Positions 45,351 through 60,999 of a stretch of 64,000 bases of DNA are shown in pieces. The number at the start of each line of letters is the position of its first letter. The first letter of the stretch is position 1. The DNA comes from Trissonchulus latispiculum (taxonomy: Eukaryota > Nematoda > Enoplea > Enoplida > Ironidae): assembly GCA_030248195.1 (NCBI GenBank), contig JASAND010027998.1, forward strand, positions 1 through 64,000, in the 5' to 3' direction. Below the pieces are notes generated by a model, which was not told the origin of the DNA, did not search any database, and saw only the letters and a program-made list of their open reading frames with translations. The position numbers and the translations under genes are program-made.

Positions 45351-47039
45351 CAATATGAGTGATAAAGAGCCAAAATTTGGGAGGTAATATTTTGAGGCCA
45401 GAGCACATTAATGAGCACATTAAGCACTACTACAAAATTAACAAATTGTGTTTCCTAAATTGTTGTTAAAGTCAATATCAATCATCATAGGTTAGGCTTA
45501 AGTCACCTCCCCAACCCGGGTTAGGTACATGCCCCCTGCCTCTGTAGAGGACAAGATGTATGCAACAATGGCCAGAAAACACTGAAATTTTAATTGTTGT
45601 CTGTAGATTTAGCTTTAGTCCTTAGCAAAACATAAAATTAATTTTAATTAACTAGAATTAAGATATCAGTATTTATTATAAACAACACAAGCGACTGTGG
45701 CAGAAAACAACAAGTAGAAAATAAATGATGCTAGACTTTTTTATCGTGGTGCTCCGCACTAATTATGTACTCATAGAGACCTTTTATGTGCCTTTTATAG
45801 AAAACACGAATCTACGATTCTGCTTTTCGTTGACTCTGCAAGAGCTAAATATGTTTGCATAGGTCGTAGCTTATGCGGAGCCAACGAAGAGCTTAATCGA
45901 GAAACAGACTAGTGTTGCTCAATTACAAAATCCTCTATTGAAACGATTTCAACAAAACTTAGAGAAAATGTTTTCGTCCCCCCACGAATCGAAGAATTTG
46001 GAATATAAACGTAGTTTGCAAAGCTACAAATTTTGCTATAATTTGAACTCAGTTTGATCGAAAACATTCGGATAGCAAACTTAAACTAGGTTGGTGAAGC
46101 TTAGTGAATTGCACGATTTCGAAGTGCTCCATAGGGCCCGCAGTGTTTATTTAACCATTTGAAAAAGTACTGTCTTTCCTTGCAGAAATTAAACTGTTTT
46201 ATCATGTCATTAAACTGTTGAACTATTACTCGACTAAACTGTAAAGATATGTGAAGAACATGTTCCTTACCGACTGATGGCGCCTTGGTAGTCCAAGCGA
46301 AAATATTGCGTTCATTTCGAACTCTAAAACAGAAGACCCAGCGTTGTTGTCACGGAATATTCTATATTTATTTGTTTCTATTGTCACGAAATATACCACA
46401 CGCGATATTCTCAGTCCTTCAAGCAGAAGTAAAGTACCCATTGTAACCCATATATATTATTGTAGCTCTTCGATGATTAAGCAACTTCTACGAACCAGTA
46501 TTATATGGTTGTAGTAATTTCTGTATTTACCCAAACAATGAACGTTCAGGTCGACCTAAGTAAATCGTTTACTGGTTGATTTCAGTATCGTCTACTGGAT
46601 CGGAATTTTCTTTAAACTAACTTTTAAAGCTAATGTAACGCCGATATTTGCAGAAGATTTCGTACTAAATACGAAACCGATTTTCATGATCAAAGATTCA
46701 TTTCATATATAAGATCTTAGCGGATTATTAGCATTGAGAAATTGATGCTTAAAGACCGCCATTTTATACTACTGAAATGTCAAGCATACATAGTGTGTCA
46801 GACAAGTTATTTGCTTGCTACCTACAAATACAAAGTATATACCAGCATCAGAGAAAATAAAACAGCAAAAACGGTAAATGTATATTCTGTTTTTATGGCA
46901 ATGTCCATTTAAGATGGTAATCTAAACACAAGCAACTTACTGGAATTCTGCAGGTTTACTAACCACATTGTAAGCAATGAGAGCTATGCTGAAAAGCCAC
47001 AGAACCGGTCAGAACATTTAACAATCATTCCTCTAGCGC
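45351..47039. other. no recognisable gene or repeat
   Basis: AT-rich sequence with only short random-looking frames. Confidence 0.45.
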
Positions 47040-47099
47040 TTTCACAAGGGCTGGTGGAATAAAAACCGATAGCCCAGACATGAGGCATCAGACATCCTT

Positions 47100-47330
47100 G
47101 TGCCCACAAAGCCAAGACCAAGCAGAGAGAAGGGAAGAGGGAGGCTCCGCTTTTTATTCAGTATTGAAAGTAAAGAATTGGCCCAGCCGGGATCGATCCA
47201 CGGTCCTGCTGCTCTGGAGTCAAACATGCTAACCACTACACCACTAAGACCAACAGCTGAACTCCCATTGCAGGCTTATCAATCTTTCCTATGCCGGCTT
47301 CACTTACGCTACTACAAGAGTACCTCTTAA
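47100..47330 (-). mobile_element. tRNA-like SINE, copy 1
   Basis: The minus strand at about 47256-47184 reads TGGTCTTAGTGGTGTAGTGG (A box), an anticodon arm with CTCCAGA loop and a B-box-like GGATCGATCCCG. The anticodon by position is CCA (Trp-like). The adjoining CAGCTGAACTCCCAT...GCTTATCAATC stretch recurs at 47509-47560. Confidence 0.5.
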
Positions 47331-47484
47331 AAGCTGCCAGCATGAAGACGCCCACAGGTGTTGATGGGAGAAACAAACAAATTTAACAGCGCCTGTGGCA
47401 GAAAAGATCAACCATCTACCCCCTAGATGTACTTCAACTATACTGAATTCAAATTAAAAAAGCTAAAGCAATAGCTAAAGCAAT

Positions 47485-47570
47485 GCTACCACTGCACCAC
47501 CGTGCCACTAGCTGAACTCCCATATCAGGCTTATCAATCCCGCCTATGCCTGTTTCCCCTTATAATTCTG
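47485..47570 (-). repeat. tRNA-like SINE, copy 2 fragment
   Basis: Repeats the A-box side and the adjoining CTGAACTCCCATATCAGGC block of copy 1 with several substitutions, without the anticodon and B-box part. Confidence 0.45.
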
Positions 47571-48817
47571 CACCCATTTTCATTCTTGTTAAATTTTCTT
47601 TAGCCGGTTTGTTATTTCCTCACCATTGGTTTTATAGTTTGTTTCGCTTCTCTGTCGACACTGTTTAATCCGAAGATTGGTCTGTTTAATTCCAAAAAAA
47701 ATCCGTACTCAACGTTGTTGAAAACATCGCCAAACCAATTTGAACATACATAGCTTAGACGGTTACAAGTCTATCAGAAGTCGCACAAAACAGGGGGGCG
47801 GGTCATCAGCAACATATCTTTTGTTGCCAAGATTGCAGTTTCAGTGTAGGCTATTTTCTTTTAACGAAAGCGATCCCTTCGAAAGCAGTTTTCTTTGGAT
47901 AGCCTTGTTATTAGTTTCCAGTTAAGCGAGCCAATAGAAATGGATTTATTAAAATTGATAATGAGTTATTAACTTTCCAAAAATCAGATCGTTAGAAGCG
48001 ATCCAAGCATCCATTTACGTAGAAGAAAATTGAAAAACTGTTTCGTAAACGGCTTAGCACATACACACTGACAGAATATGTTTCCATCGTTTCATATCTA
48101 CATAACCGAAAATCGACTAATAGCAGTATGGCTTATCCAAACTTTATTGTAACATGGCTCAGTGTAACCGAACCATGCTATAACCGCTACAATCGAATTG
48201 CACACAACACCGAACAGTACGATTGTACTGACGCTTTGTCGTGCAGTGCACGATAAGTCTTCGCTACTCTCTTGTCGGAATATGCAGTTGACAGCCAGTA
48301 GAACTTACGCCACTGATTAAAAATTTCTCTTCCTTATATTCTACTATCTGTCAGCATAAATATGCAAATTAGATTGACTAGAACATAAACGATTGAAAAC
48401 TAGAGAACACTTGTCAGCATTTCAAGACATGGCATGCTGAAGACGAAAGCTTTCTGGAATGAGCCCTGTCACAAGCCAGTTGTAGCACCTGTGTACAAAT
48501 TTGTGAACTCACTTGCAGGCGAAGCTCCGAGGCAATGAAAACACGGCGGTTGTAAATTCTCACGTATATATTTAATGGATGAGCCGGGAATTAAACCACA
48601 AGGCTCAAACGCCACTACTTAGGACCGGCGCAATGAACGCAAACCTTCGATGGCGAGTGGAGATCTTTTTTCCAGGCGGCTCGACAAACCTCGCCAGGGG
48701 GAGGGTATTTTTCGGGGGACGCCAACGAGGTGCCAGACAAAGTTGTGGGCCACACGCAAGTTTTAGGCTCATTTCACCACTAAACTCCGGGCTGGCCCCA
48801 GAATTCTACCTAGCTAC
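47571..48817. other. no recognisable gene
   Basis: Only short frames of random-looking composition. No repeat boundary recognised. Confidence 0.4.
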
Positions 48818-50440
48818 TTAAGGTGGTGGTTCCCTTTTGTGTGAATTTGACACTATAGGATTCAATTCATTATGAATGTGGACGAAACTTTTCAAATATG
48901 CTATTTTGGTGCTCTTTAACGTTTTAGGACCGGTCCCACATTTTTAGGTGAAAAGAAAGAATAAAGAATTTTCGGTTTTTGGCACTATACTCGCAGCAGA
49001 TAGTCGATCATCAGTTTGCTTGTTATGGATGGAAAGAGGGTACAAAAGCGAACATTCTTGCTTTTACAAGCTTTGAACTATCTCTAGTGGTTAAGTCAGT
49101 ATAAGCCAAAAACGATTTTGCGGTCAAAAAACGGCCATTTTCGAGGAAATCAGTTTTTTCGAAATTACTGCCAAATCGTAAGGACAGTTTTCGTTTACTT
49201 ATATACAATCGATACGCTGTCTAATTGCCCATTTTAGCTACTACGTGGGAAAGAAGCAGCCGCATTTTGGATTCAAGTTAAAACATGTTGTGTTTTGATT
49301 GATGTTAAACTTAAAACCTCTCAAAAACTTGGTACCTTTACAAAAAATAAAGCAACAGAACTCGAAGCTATGTATTACGGGTTGTAGGTAGAAGCATTTT
49401 TCACAAAATACATAGATGTCTTGATTTTCAATGTGTATTGAAAGGGCTTTCTTTCAGTTTGGAAAGCACGTTTACTGGGGAAGCACATCAACATCTGAGT
49501 GCATGTTAAATTGTTGAACTCTTTGTTTGTTTTGGGTGAAGAATGTTTTGCTTGCTCTGCCTTCAATTCTACAGTAAAATGTCAAGACAGTCTCATAGCG
49601 ACTGATTAGGAGGATAGATGTAGTGTGGTTGTCAGGACGCAGCACACGGAGCCATTGAACGGGAGCCAGCTAAGTGTCATGTCAAATGCTAAATGTTTTG
49701 TTGATGCCTTAAGTGTCTTTAGGAAGATCTGATTGTAAAGTGTAGATGCTGTTTCTTTTGGAAACCTCATTGATCGGGTCACGTTGTGTACCTATGCAGT
49801 GGTCGGACCCTGGCTAAAAGATTGTCCATTTTACCAATGCCTATTTGCTGGACTTTGAGCTAGAGATTTGGCCGAAAAACCATTTTGGCAAAACTGCGAT
49901 TATTTTGTTTTAAACATCGATTTCTCAAAAACTACCCAATGGATTTGCGTGATTTTGGGCTGGATGAAAATTCGTACTATTGCGGAGGGAATTTTTTCCT
50001 GGTTTGAGCCAAAACATCTCCAGTTGCGAAAAAACTTATTACAAAGTTGAGAAGTTTCGTGTCATGCACATTTGCCGGATTTTCTGGAGTATTGAGGCTT
50101 GTTTAGCCAAATCCGAAAAAATGTCCCTCGGCCCGTATGTCCTTCATATTATGGCACAAGAAACAAATGTGGCCGATTCTAAAGTTTTGAGAAATCGACG
50201 TTCAAAAATTTTTGGTCTATTCAATTTCAAATTCAAAATTCATCCTGTCAGATATCAGTGTGTCAGAAAAGTTTTGCTAGTTTCGTGCTAATTTTGCTAG
50301 TTTCATAAGCTCATGTGAAGCTGCAGATTACAAGCTTTAAAATGATGTATAAATGACTTTCCAACTCCCAAAATTGCGAAAATTATAGCGTTTCAAAAAT
50401 CATCCCAAGAGCACTGCACCAAAGGATACCACCACCTTAA
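48818..50440. mobile_element. TTAA-type MITE with GGTGGTGGT ends
   Basis: Element 48822-50436 is flanked by TTAA at 48818-48821 and 50437-50440. Its ends GGTGGTGGTTCCCTTTTGTG and inverse CACCAAAGGATACCACCACC share about 20 bp. Related interior sequence is at 26595-27134 and 63640-64000. It carries a 589-bp secondary insertion at 49237-49825. No transposase. Confidence 0.85.
49229..49833. mobile_element. 589-bp insertion with 8-bp duplication CCATTTTA
   Basis: CCATTTTA at 49229-49236 is repeated at 49826-49833. The other two family copies have a single equivalent of this site. The inserted sequence has no terminal inverted repeats, so it may be a truncated retroelement rather than hAT. No ORF. 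Confidence 0.6.
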
Positions 50441-51596
50441 GATATGAAACCTAGTAAATTTACGAGTTGAAATTAGTAGAGCAAATTTAAGGACAACTGG
50501 GCTATTTATTAGTAAAGAACCACAGGACAGGATCCGAAAAACCGCCTGGGCTACCCAAAGTTACATGCAACGGGCTACCCGACTGCAAAATAACAACATA
50601 TAACAGGAGGAAGATAACAATAAAAAGGGCGAACAACGACGACAAATGGGGAGGGAAAGGGGGCGAAGAGAGACGAGGGAAGAAGGCTAGTACGGACTCA
50701 CAAACAATGGGTACAACCCCGCCGAAAAGCGAGTATTGAAGGGTGGAGTTTGGATGTGACTAAAGAGAAGAAATATAGTTAAAGTTAGGAAGGGAACTAG
50801 GTTACGGCAGCAGTGAAATTTAATTAGAGTGAAAAGACGAGAAGGGGAACTTTTAAACGTAAAGATAGTTCAAACGGGCCCCCATAATTTTATAAGCGAC
50901 CGCAGCCACAGATCAAAACTTTTAACTAACTAGAGCGTGGTGTGACTGTCAAAAGAGAATTTTGTTATGAGTTTTGATCGGGAGGGTCTATTTTCACCAA
51001 GCCATCACAAATTATATAATAACTGCAATACTAAGTTTATGCTATGAAAATAGAAAGATTAAGGTTTTTGATGATTGTCGAAATATGAGCATAAAGTTAG
51101 CACTGCAAATTATTTAAGGGAGTTTTTAGATAGAAAACAGTACAAAATCATCGGACTTCCCAATAATTATAACAGCACAATATTTACGGGGAATTTGGGG
51201 GATTTTTGGGGAGTTTAGGGAAAGACCACGAAAGTTGGAACTGGAAAGGGACTTGGAAAGGGGGTGATTGCGGAGTCGCTACTACCCACATCACACATAT
51301 GTAGTGCATGGTGTAATATTTCCAAAATGATAACAATTATACAACAGTTACTTTAGCAAAAATGCATGGTTCAGCTATCGTTGAAATAGTGCTGCTTAAC
51401 TGGTAAGTAATGGTGAAAGTGGGTGCCGAGATTGTCAAAAATCAGAAACCGTCACTGATTGATCAACCGAAAAATCTCCCAAAAAGCCACAAATTTAACG
51501 GCGTAGCATGGATCTTTTTTAATTAATACCTTTTTTATTCTTCGCTTTATGAACACTACGGTCAGCGTTTGTTGTTGCTCCCGTAACTTTTGTTTC
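50441..51596. other. intergenic, no feature recognised
   Basis: A purine-rich patch near 50630-50690 and otherwise ordinary AT-rich DNA, downstream of the receptor gene. Confidence 0.4.
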
Positions 51597-52826
51597 TCAA
51601 GCCATAGCCGACATTGTAATAAATTTCAGTTTCAGTTTCTGAACAAAACATTTTCTAAAGCGTTGGTGAAAGGCAAGATACAAATAGAAGTTCATCGAAT
51701 GATTAAACAGATAGAGTATATCACAAGCAAATCTAATAAAAAGTAAAATAACTTCAGCATAGCCGGCACTTACTATTTCTTCTGTGCTGTAATTTTGCAG
51801 AAAATACGGAATACTGTAGCGAATATTGTACTGTTTGTAAGTCAGAACAGAAATTAGTTCAGCACAGCTGAAGGTTATAGAATAGACTAAGTATGGTATG
51901 CTTACAGAAACCAGTAACAATGACGTGCTTATATTGTTTCGTAATTGGGCGGCAGAATCCGAGGGGCCTCCCGACACCCGATTTTGAGCTTTTCGCAATG
52001 CTACTATGACCAAAATACTTCCTCCGAAAAGAATAAACGAAACCGCAAAAAATGTCGCTGTCTGTGCTGTCACTATGATTCCGCGAATTTTTGACTGGGC
52101 AAATGGAGTATTCCTTAGCCGGTATTCGCCCATATTCGCTTTATACGCATTAAAGTAATCCCTTTTAAAGCAAATGTCGGGCATCCAAAGCAGACATGCC
52201 CAAACTGAGCCTATCACTAATGTTGTGCTCACAGCTAAGCTTATATTCACATTCTTAAACTTAAGCGGAAATAAGATAGCAATAACTTTAACAATAGTTG
52301 CTGTGACAAGCATGTAACTGCTAATGCTCGTGAATATTTTGGAAAGATTATGTCTAAAATTATATATCCAGTTGTAGAAAAAAGTTGTATACCTCATTTT
52401 TAGAACAACGTGGTGTAGTGCATTCACGAAAAAAGGTATTTGTCCCAAAAAATCTAAAATAAGCAGGCATTGATGCATTTGCGTGTTAGTTTGCTCATTG
52501 AATTGAATTGAATCTCTCAATACCCACATCCCCAGGACCAAGCCAAGTCCTCCCAAACTTGAGAAGATTATAACAGCGTATACATCCCAATATTTTAAAT
52601 TTAATGAAAAATCAGTCAAAAGCAGTTGCAGGCGAATTCCCGCAATCTTCACCATCTGGCATTCTGAAAATTTATCCATTCTCGCACTGGGAAAGGCTAT
52701 CATGAAAGTGTCATCCACGTAGTCTCGAATATCATACACGGAGAGTCGCTTATGAAAGTGCTCATAGTAATAGTTTATATATTTCTTTGCCATGAAGCTG
52801 GCATTCCTTAAACAAAGAATGCACAT
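51597..52826 (-). CDS. divergent rhodopsin-family G-protein-coupled receptor
   Basis: A single open frame of 409 residues with seven hydrophobic helices at roughly 81-101, 119-141, 161-184, 196-216, 250-277, 299-322 and 356-384, the class A layout. It would sit in the plasma membrane and signal through G proteins. Helix 3 ends in VKVIAILFPLKFK, the position of DRYxxIxxPL, with the DRY triad replaced. Helix 7 has NHSMNFYLY in place of NPxxY, and a basic FRKCF follows as helix 8. The usual Cys at the start of helix 3 is absent, although the second extracellular loop keeps Cys219. The pattern resembles orphan or neuropeptide-type invertebrate receptors, but the ligand cannot be inferred. The first 11 codons are uncertain: Met12 or a splice acceptor (TTTAAG) just inside are alternatives. 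The frame is intact, so it is probably a real gene. Confidence 0.75.
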   Translation of the reverse strand: MCILCLRNASFMAKKYINYYYEHFHKRLSVYDIRDYVDDTFMIAFPSARMDKFSECQMVKIAGIRLQLLLTDFSLNLKYWDVYAVIIFSSLGGLGLVLGMWVLRDSIQFNEQTNTQMHQCLLILDFLGQIPFFVNALHHVVLKMRYTTFFYNWIYNFRHNLSKIFTSISSYMLVTATIVKVIAILFPLKFKNVNISLAVSTTLVIGSVWACLLWMPDICFKRDYFNAYKANMGEYRLRNTPFAQSKIRGIIVTAQTATFFAVSFILFGGSILVIVALRKAQNRVSGGPSDSAAQLRNNISTSLLLVSVSIPYLVYSITFSCAELISVLTYKQYNIRYSIPYFLQNYSTEEIVSAGYAEVILLFIRFACDILYLFNHSMNFYLYLAFHQRFRKCFVQKLKLKFITMSAMA

Positions 52827-53264
52827 GATTAGTTATTTGCTGAGCAAAGTAAAACGGTAACAATTTTATAACATTAAAAGTTGAAACATTAATTCATTAA
52901 TTTGTAAAAATCGTTTGCGGGTTCGGTGATTATTACCCCTGGAGCATACACGGAAATTTCCGAGATTTCCGTCACCGCGATTACTGCAACATTTGAAGAA
53001 ATCCACAATCCAAACTGACAGAAGACTAGATTGGTGCATTTGTGGGTCTGTCACACTTAACGCCACGGGAAGTGTAGAACATTTCTCGAAACATGGCGGT
53101 TTGTATTGAAGTATTTCGAGACATTTCTTCCAAAAGCATTTAAACTTTGAAGATCAATCAATCTTGAAAAATATTGTGTTAATTCTTGCTTTAAAATGTT
53201 TCCGACCGAGGTGCAAGCCATACAAAATTATTTTGGAAGCCTATCGGAGCTAACTCCGCCTTCG
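52827..53264. other. region upstream of receptor, no feature recognised
   Basis: May hold the receptor promoter or a 5' exon. No TATA box or convincing exon was found. Confidence 0.3.
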
Positions 53265-53690
53265 TGGCTGTGTAGCTGAATGGACTTCGGATCGGAAGGT
53301 CCGAGGTTCGATCCCCACCTCAGCCATAATGACGCTACATCGTTTCCTTGAGCAAGAAACTTAGGCTACAGCTCCGCCGGTCGGATGAGGCGTAAAATTG
53401 GTGGGCCCGTGTACTGTCTTGCTGGGGACAGGCACGCTAAAGAACCCTAATCCGCTTATCGATAAGAGTAGGGGGCTGAGCTCTCGGCGTAAAGGCACCC
53501 CCCTCCCTTGGGATCAACCAGTACCCTGCAACGTGTCCGCCTACCCCCTTAGAAGGGGTGCAAGGTGCACCAGAGTCACGCACTCAAAAATGGGCACACC
53601 CCCGGGATGGCTTCTGATCCCACCCATCTGCGCTAGGGGCTTGGAGCGTCGAAAGACGCTGTGCTCTACTGCTATACGCATGAGCACTTA
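53265..53690 (+). mobile_element. tRNA-derived SINE with conserved central domain
   Basis: Head 53265-53326 is tRNA-like: TGGCTG/CAGCCA acceptor ends, A box GTAGCTGAATGG and B box GGTTCGATCCC. Next comes TTTCCTTGAGCAAGAAACTT, which recalls the central core of V/Deu-type SINEs (from memory). The 3' tail (53627-53685) has a hairpin GCGTCGAAAGACGC and is shared with the SINE at 45120. No poly(A) tail. Confidence 0.7.
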
Positions 53691-53699
53691 ATGGAGGTT

Positions 53700-58378
<4,679 letters not shown>

Positions 58379-58461
58379 GTGGGGGAGGGGGGGAGGGAGG
58401 GAGGGGGGGGGGGGGGAAGAGGAGGAGGGAGGAGGTGCAGGGAAGGAGCTGGCGCGGAAGC
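58379..58461. repeat. G/A-rich low-complexity junction between LINE copies
   Basis: A GGGAGG-type tract joins the truncated 3' end of copy 2 to the start of copy 3. Possible duplication scar or assembly artefact. Confidence 0.6.
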
Positions 58462-59761
58462 TATTAGGGGCAGGGTTGAGTCCGGAGGTGGATGGGGGGA
58501 TCGGGTGTGGGTGATGTATCTACTCCGAGACGAGAGAGAGAGCCAGCTACTGGGCCAGTTCGATGAAACTCTGCGTTTAGCCTTGCAGCAGCTGTTGAAT
58601 TGCAGTATCCCTGTCGAGAAATGGGCCTGGGTGACTCTTGCGGTCAGCCGTGGTGGTCTAGGGGTACGTTCGGTGCAGGATGTTGCTCTCCCAGCCTTTC
58701 TTTCTTCTTTGTGCGCCACGGAGACACTTTCTGCAGCGATTTACCCAGCGAACGGCCGCGACTCGCGGGAGGTGGCTCTCCAAGCATGGCATCAGCAACA
58801 TGACTCCATCCCCCCGGAAGATCGGATGGGGGTGCAGCGTGCTTGGGACATGATTTCCCAAGACTCGCGCTTAAGGAAGCTCAAGGAGACTACCCAATCG
58901 GATCCGGCTAACAGAGCGCGTCTCTTGGCGTCGACAAGTAGTCTTGCTTGCGGTTGGCTGCAGGCGTTGCCAGTGGAACAGCTTGGTCTAAGGTTGACTG
59001 ACGAAGAGGTCCGAATTGGGGTGTGCCTCCGGTTTGGCCTTAGAGTGTCTCAGGAGCACAGGTGCATTTGTGGAGATCTTGCGGATGATGAAGGCATTCA
59101 CGCCCTATCATGTGCCAAAGTTCCAGGTCGCATAGCCAGACATAACAGCATCAATTCCGTACTGGGTAGGGCTTTCGACACGTCGAAGGTTCCCTACACT
59201 CTGGAGCCGGTGGGTTTAAGTCATCAGGATGGAAAGAGGCCCGACGGTATGACACTAATCCCATGGGAAAGAGGCAGAAGTATGGTGTGGGACGTTTCTT
59301 GCAGGCATTCCTTGGCTATGTCTGCCCTTGGCAAATCGTCGGAGTCAGCCGGATCATTGGCAGCGGGTGCCTACAATAACAAGGTCTCGAAGTACGCTTG
59401 CCTAGCGGACAGATTCCTTGTCATCCCGTTCGTGTGCGAAACCCATGGCCCCTTGGCGGCAGGGTCGGAGGAGCTATTGTCAAAGCTGGGGCGTCGTCTG
59501 CGAGCAGCCACGAAAGAGCCACGAGCGGAATCTTTTCTTCGGCAAGCGATTTCAATTGCAATCGTCAGGGGGAATGCCGAGTGCGTGATGGGGACGTTTC
59601 GCAAAGGACATCACTGGAGGGAACTGGAGGAATTCGTGGACAGATCGGTCAGGGAAGAGTGGGGAAGATTAGAGGAAGACTAAAGTATGCTAAACTGTAA
59701 CAGAAGGCTGAAATAAGACAATGGTTTTCACTGCATTGCATAATATTTCCGTGTCTCAGTA

Positions 59762-59764
<3 letters not shown>
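58462..59764 (+). pseudogene. RLE-type LINE, copy 3, near-identical 3' part
   Basis: CTATTAGGGGCAGGGTTGAG at about 58464 matches copy 2 at 57089, then about 120 bp are skipped to GATGTATCTACTCCG. From there it follows copy 2 (57236 onward) with only a handful of differences over 1.1 kb. It encodes the thumb, knuckle and nuclease domain up to 59683 and lacks the reverse transcriptase core. Its 3' UTR ends TCAGTAAAC at 59764 directly before a second (GA)n tract. The similarity implies a very recent duplication. Confidence 0.8.

Positions 59765-59853
<89 letters not shown>
59765..59853. repeat. (GA)n microsatellite
   Basis: About 44 GA units directly following the 3' end of LINE copy 3. Confidence 0.97.
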
Positions 59854-59855
<2 letters not shown>

Positions 59856-59966
59856 TGTCATTACGGAGTGCCTGTATGAGCTTGGGGTGTACTGTTGGCG
59901 AGTTGATGTTGAGTGAACATGTCTGATATTCATATTGATGTAACTATCTGCTTTATTTTCTTTTAG

Positions 59967-60239
59967 ACCGTCAACCAAGAACTTCCATCTTCATGTTACG
60001 AAGAAGTGGAAGGTGGAGGCTTCCTAACGCTGGCCCGTCGATCAAACCGTGCTGTGCTTCCAATGTTTCAGACTGACTTCTTATCTGAATGCCGCCAAGT
60101 TCGAGATCGACTAGGACTCACTGATGGAACTGTCGTATCTATGGTTTTGGATAGTCATCCCTATTTTTGGAATTACGCCGGTGCCTCCGCTGCCCGGGGG
60201 CGTGGCCGGGCTCGCCGCGGAGGTTCGCGGTCCTGACAA
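59967..60239 (+). CDS. putative last exon of a host gene, RGG-like C-terminus
   Basis: A strong acceptor (TCTGCTTTATTTTCTTTTAG, ending 59966) opens into a 90-codon frame that stops at 60237-60239. The peptide has ordinary folded-protein composition for the first 70 residues (for example FLTLARRSNRAVLPMFQ) and ends in a glycine/arginine tail (RGRGRARRGGSRS), typical of RNA-binding proteins. AATAAA at 60571 could be the poly(A) signal. Upstream exons were not found; they would lie left of the LINE array, so the array sits in an intron or next to the gene. The phase at the junction is unknown and I do not recognise the family. Confidence 0.5.
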
Positions 60240-60570
60240 TCGTATTCTGATCTGTTTTGGAAACTATTTGCTATAGTCCATATAAGTGGATGAATTTAAA
60301 TTTGGCTTAATTCATATATTTCAAACTGATTTTGCATATATTTATTTTGCATTCTTTTTATACTGCTTTCCTAAATCAATTGGGAATTTTGTGAGTATAT
60401 TAAATGAAATTTTGTTTCAAACTGGTACTTTTAATTAACACTCAAAAATATTCTATTTCCCAAAACTCTAGTATTATATTAAATATTACTTTGAATAATT
60501 GTAATTAGCCATACTCTACGGAATTGCGTATATCTGACATTAAGCATTTATAAGCTGGTGACCTGTTTAC

Positions 60571-60576
60571 AATAAA
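60571..60576 (+). terminator. candidate poly(A) signal
   Basis: AATAAA 330 bp beyond the stop of the putative last exon. Confidence 0.35.
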
Positions 60577-60911
60577 CAACTGATATCCAAAAGTAAGTAA
60601 CACCAGGCGCGATGTATTTGTCCTAAAAAACCCTAGTTGTCGGAATTTATACAAATCTCGTCAGCCATTATAGGGGATAATATGTGAGAGCTGCAGGTGT
60701 CTCCTAGATAATTCCGAGATCCCTGGACAAAGGGGATTAGACTAGCTTTAAACTAACTAAATTGGGTGAGTTGTGTCTTAATCACTTACTCGCAGTAGTC
60801 CCAAAAAGTATCGACTATCCTTACTGTTTATCCCGAAACATAGGTAGGAGGGAATAATCCCACAACCCATAAAAATAAATCCCTGTCCACCTAAATATAA
60901 ATCCCTAAAAC

Positions 60912-60997
60912 AAATTGCAAAAGCTGGCCCCTCAGCCGGGTTAATTAGGGGGATTAATAGGATTTAGCTGAGGCTGAGGGGCCAGCTCTTGCAATTT
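60912..60997. repeat. 86-nt stem-loop
   Basis: AAATTGCAAAAGCTGGCCCC... (60912-60937) pairs with 60972-60997 at 25 of 26 positions around a 34-nt loop. It could be a minimal MITE or a hairpin RNA precursor. Confidence 0.6.
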
Positions 60998-60999
60998 CC

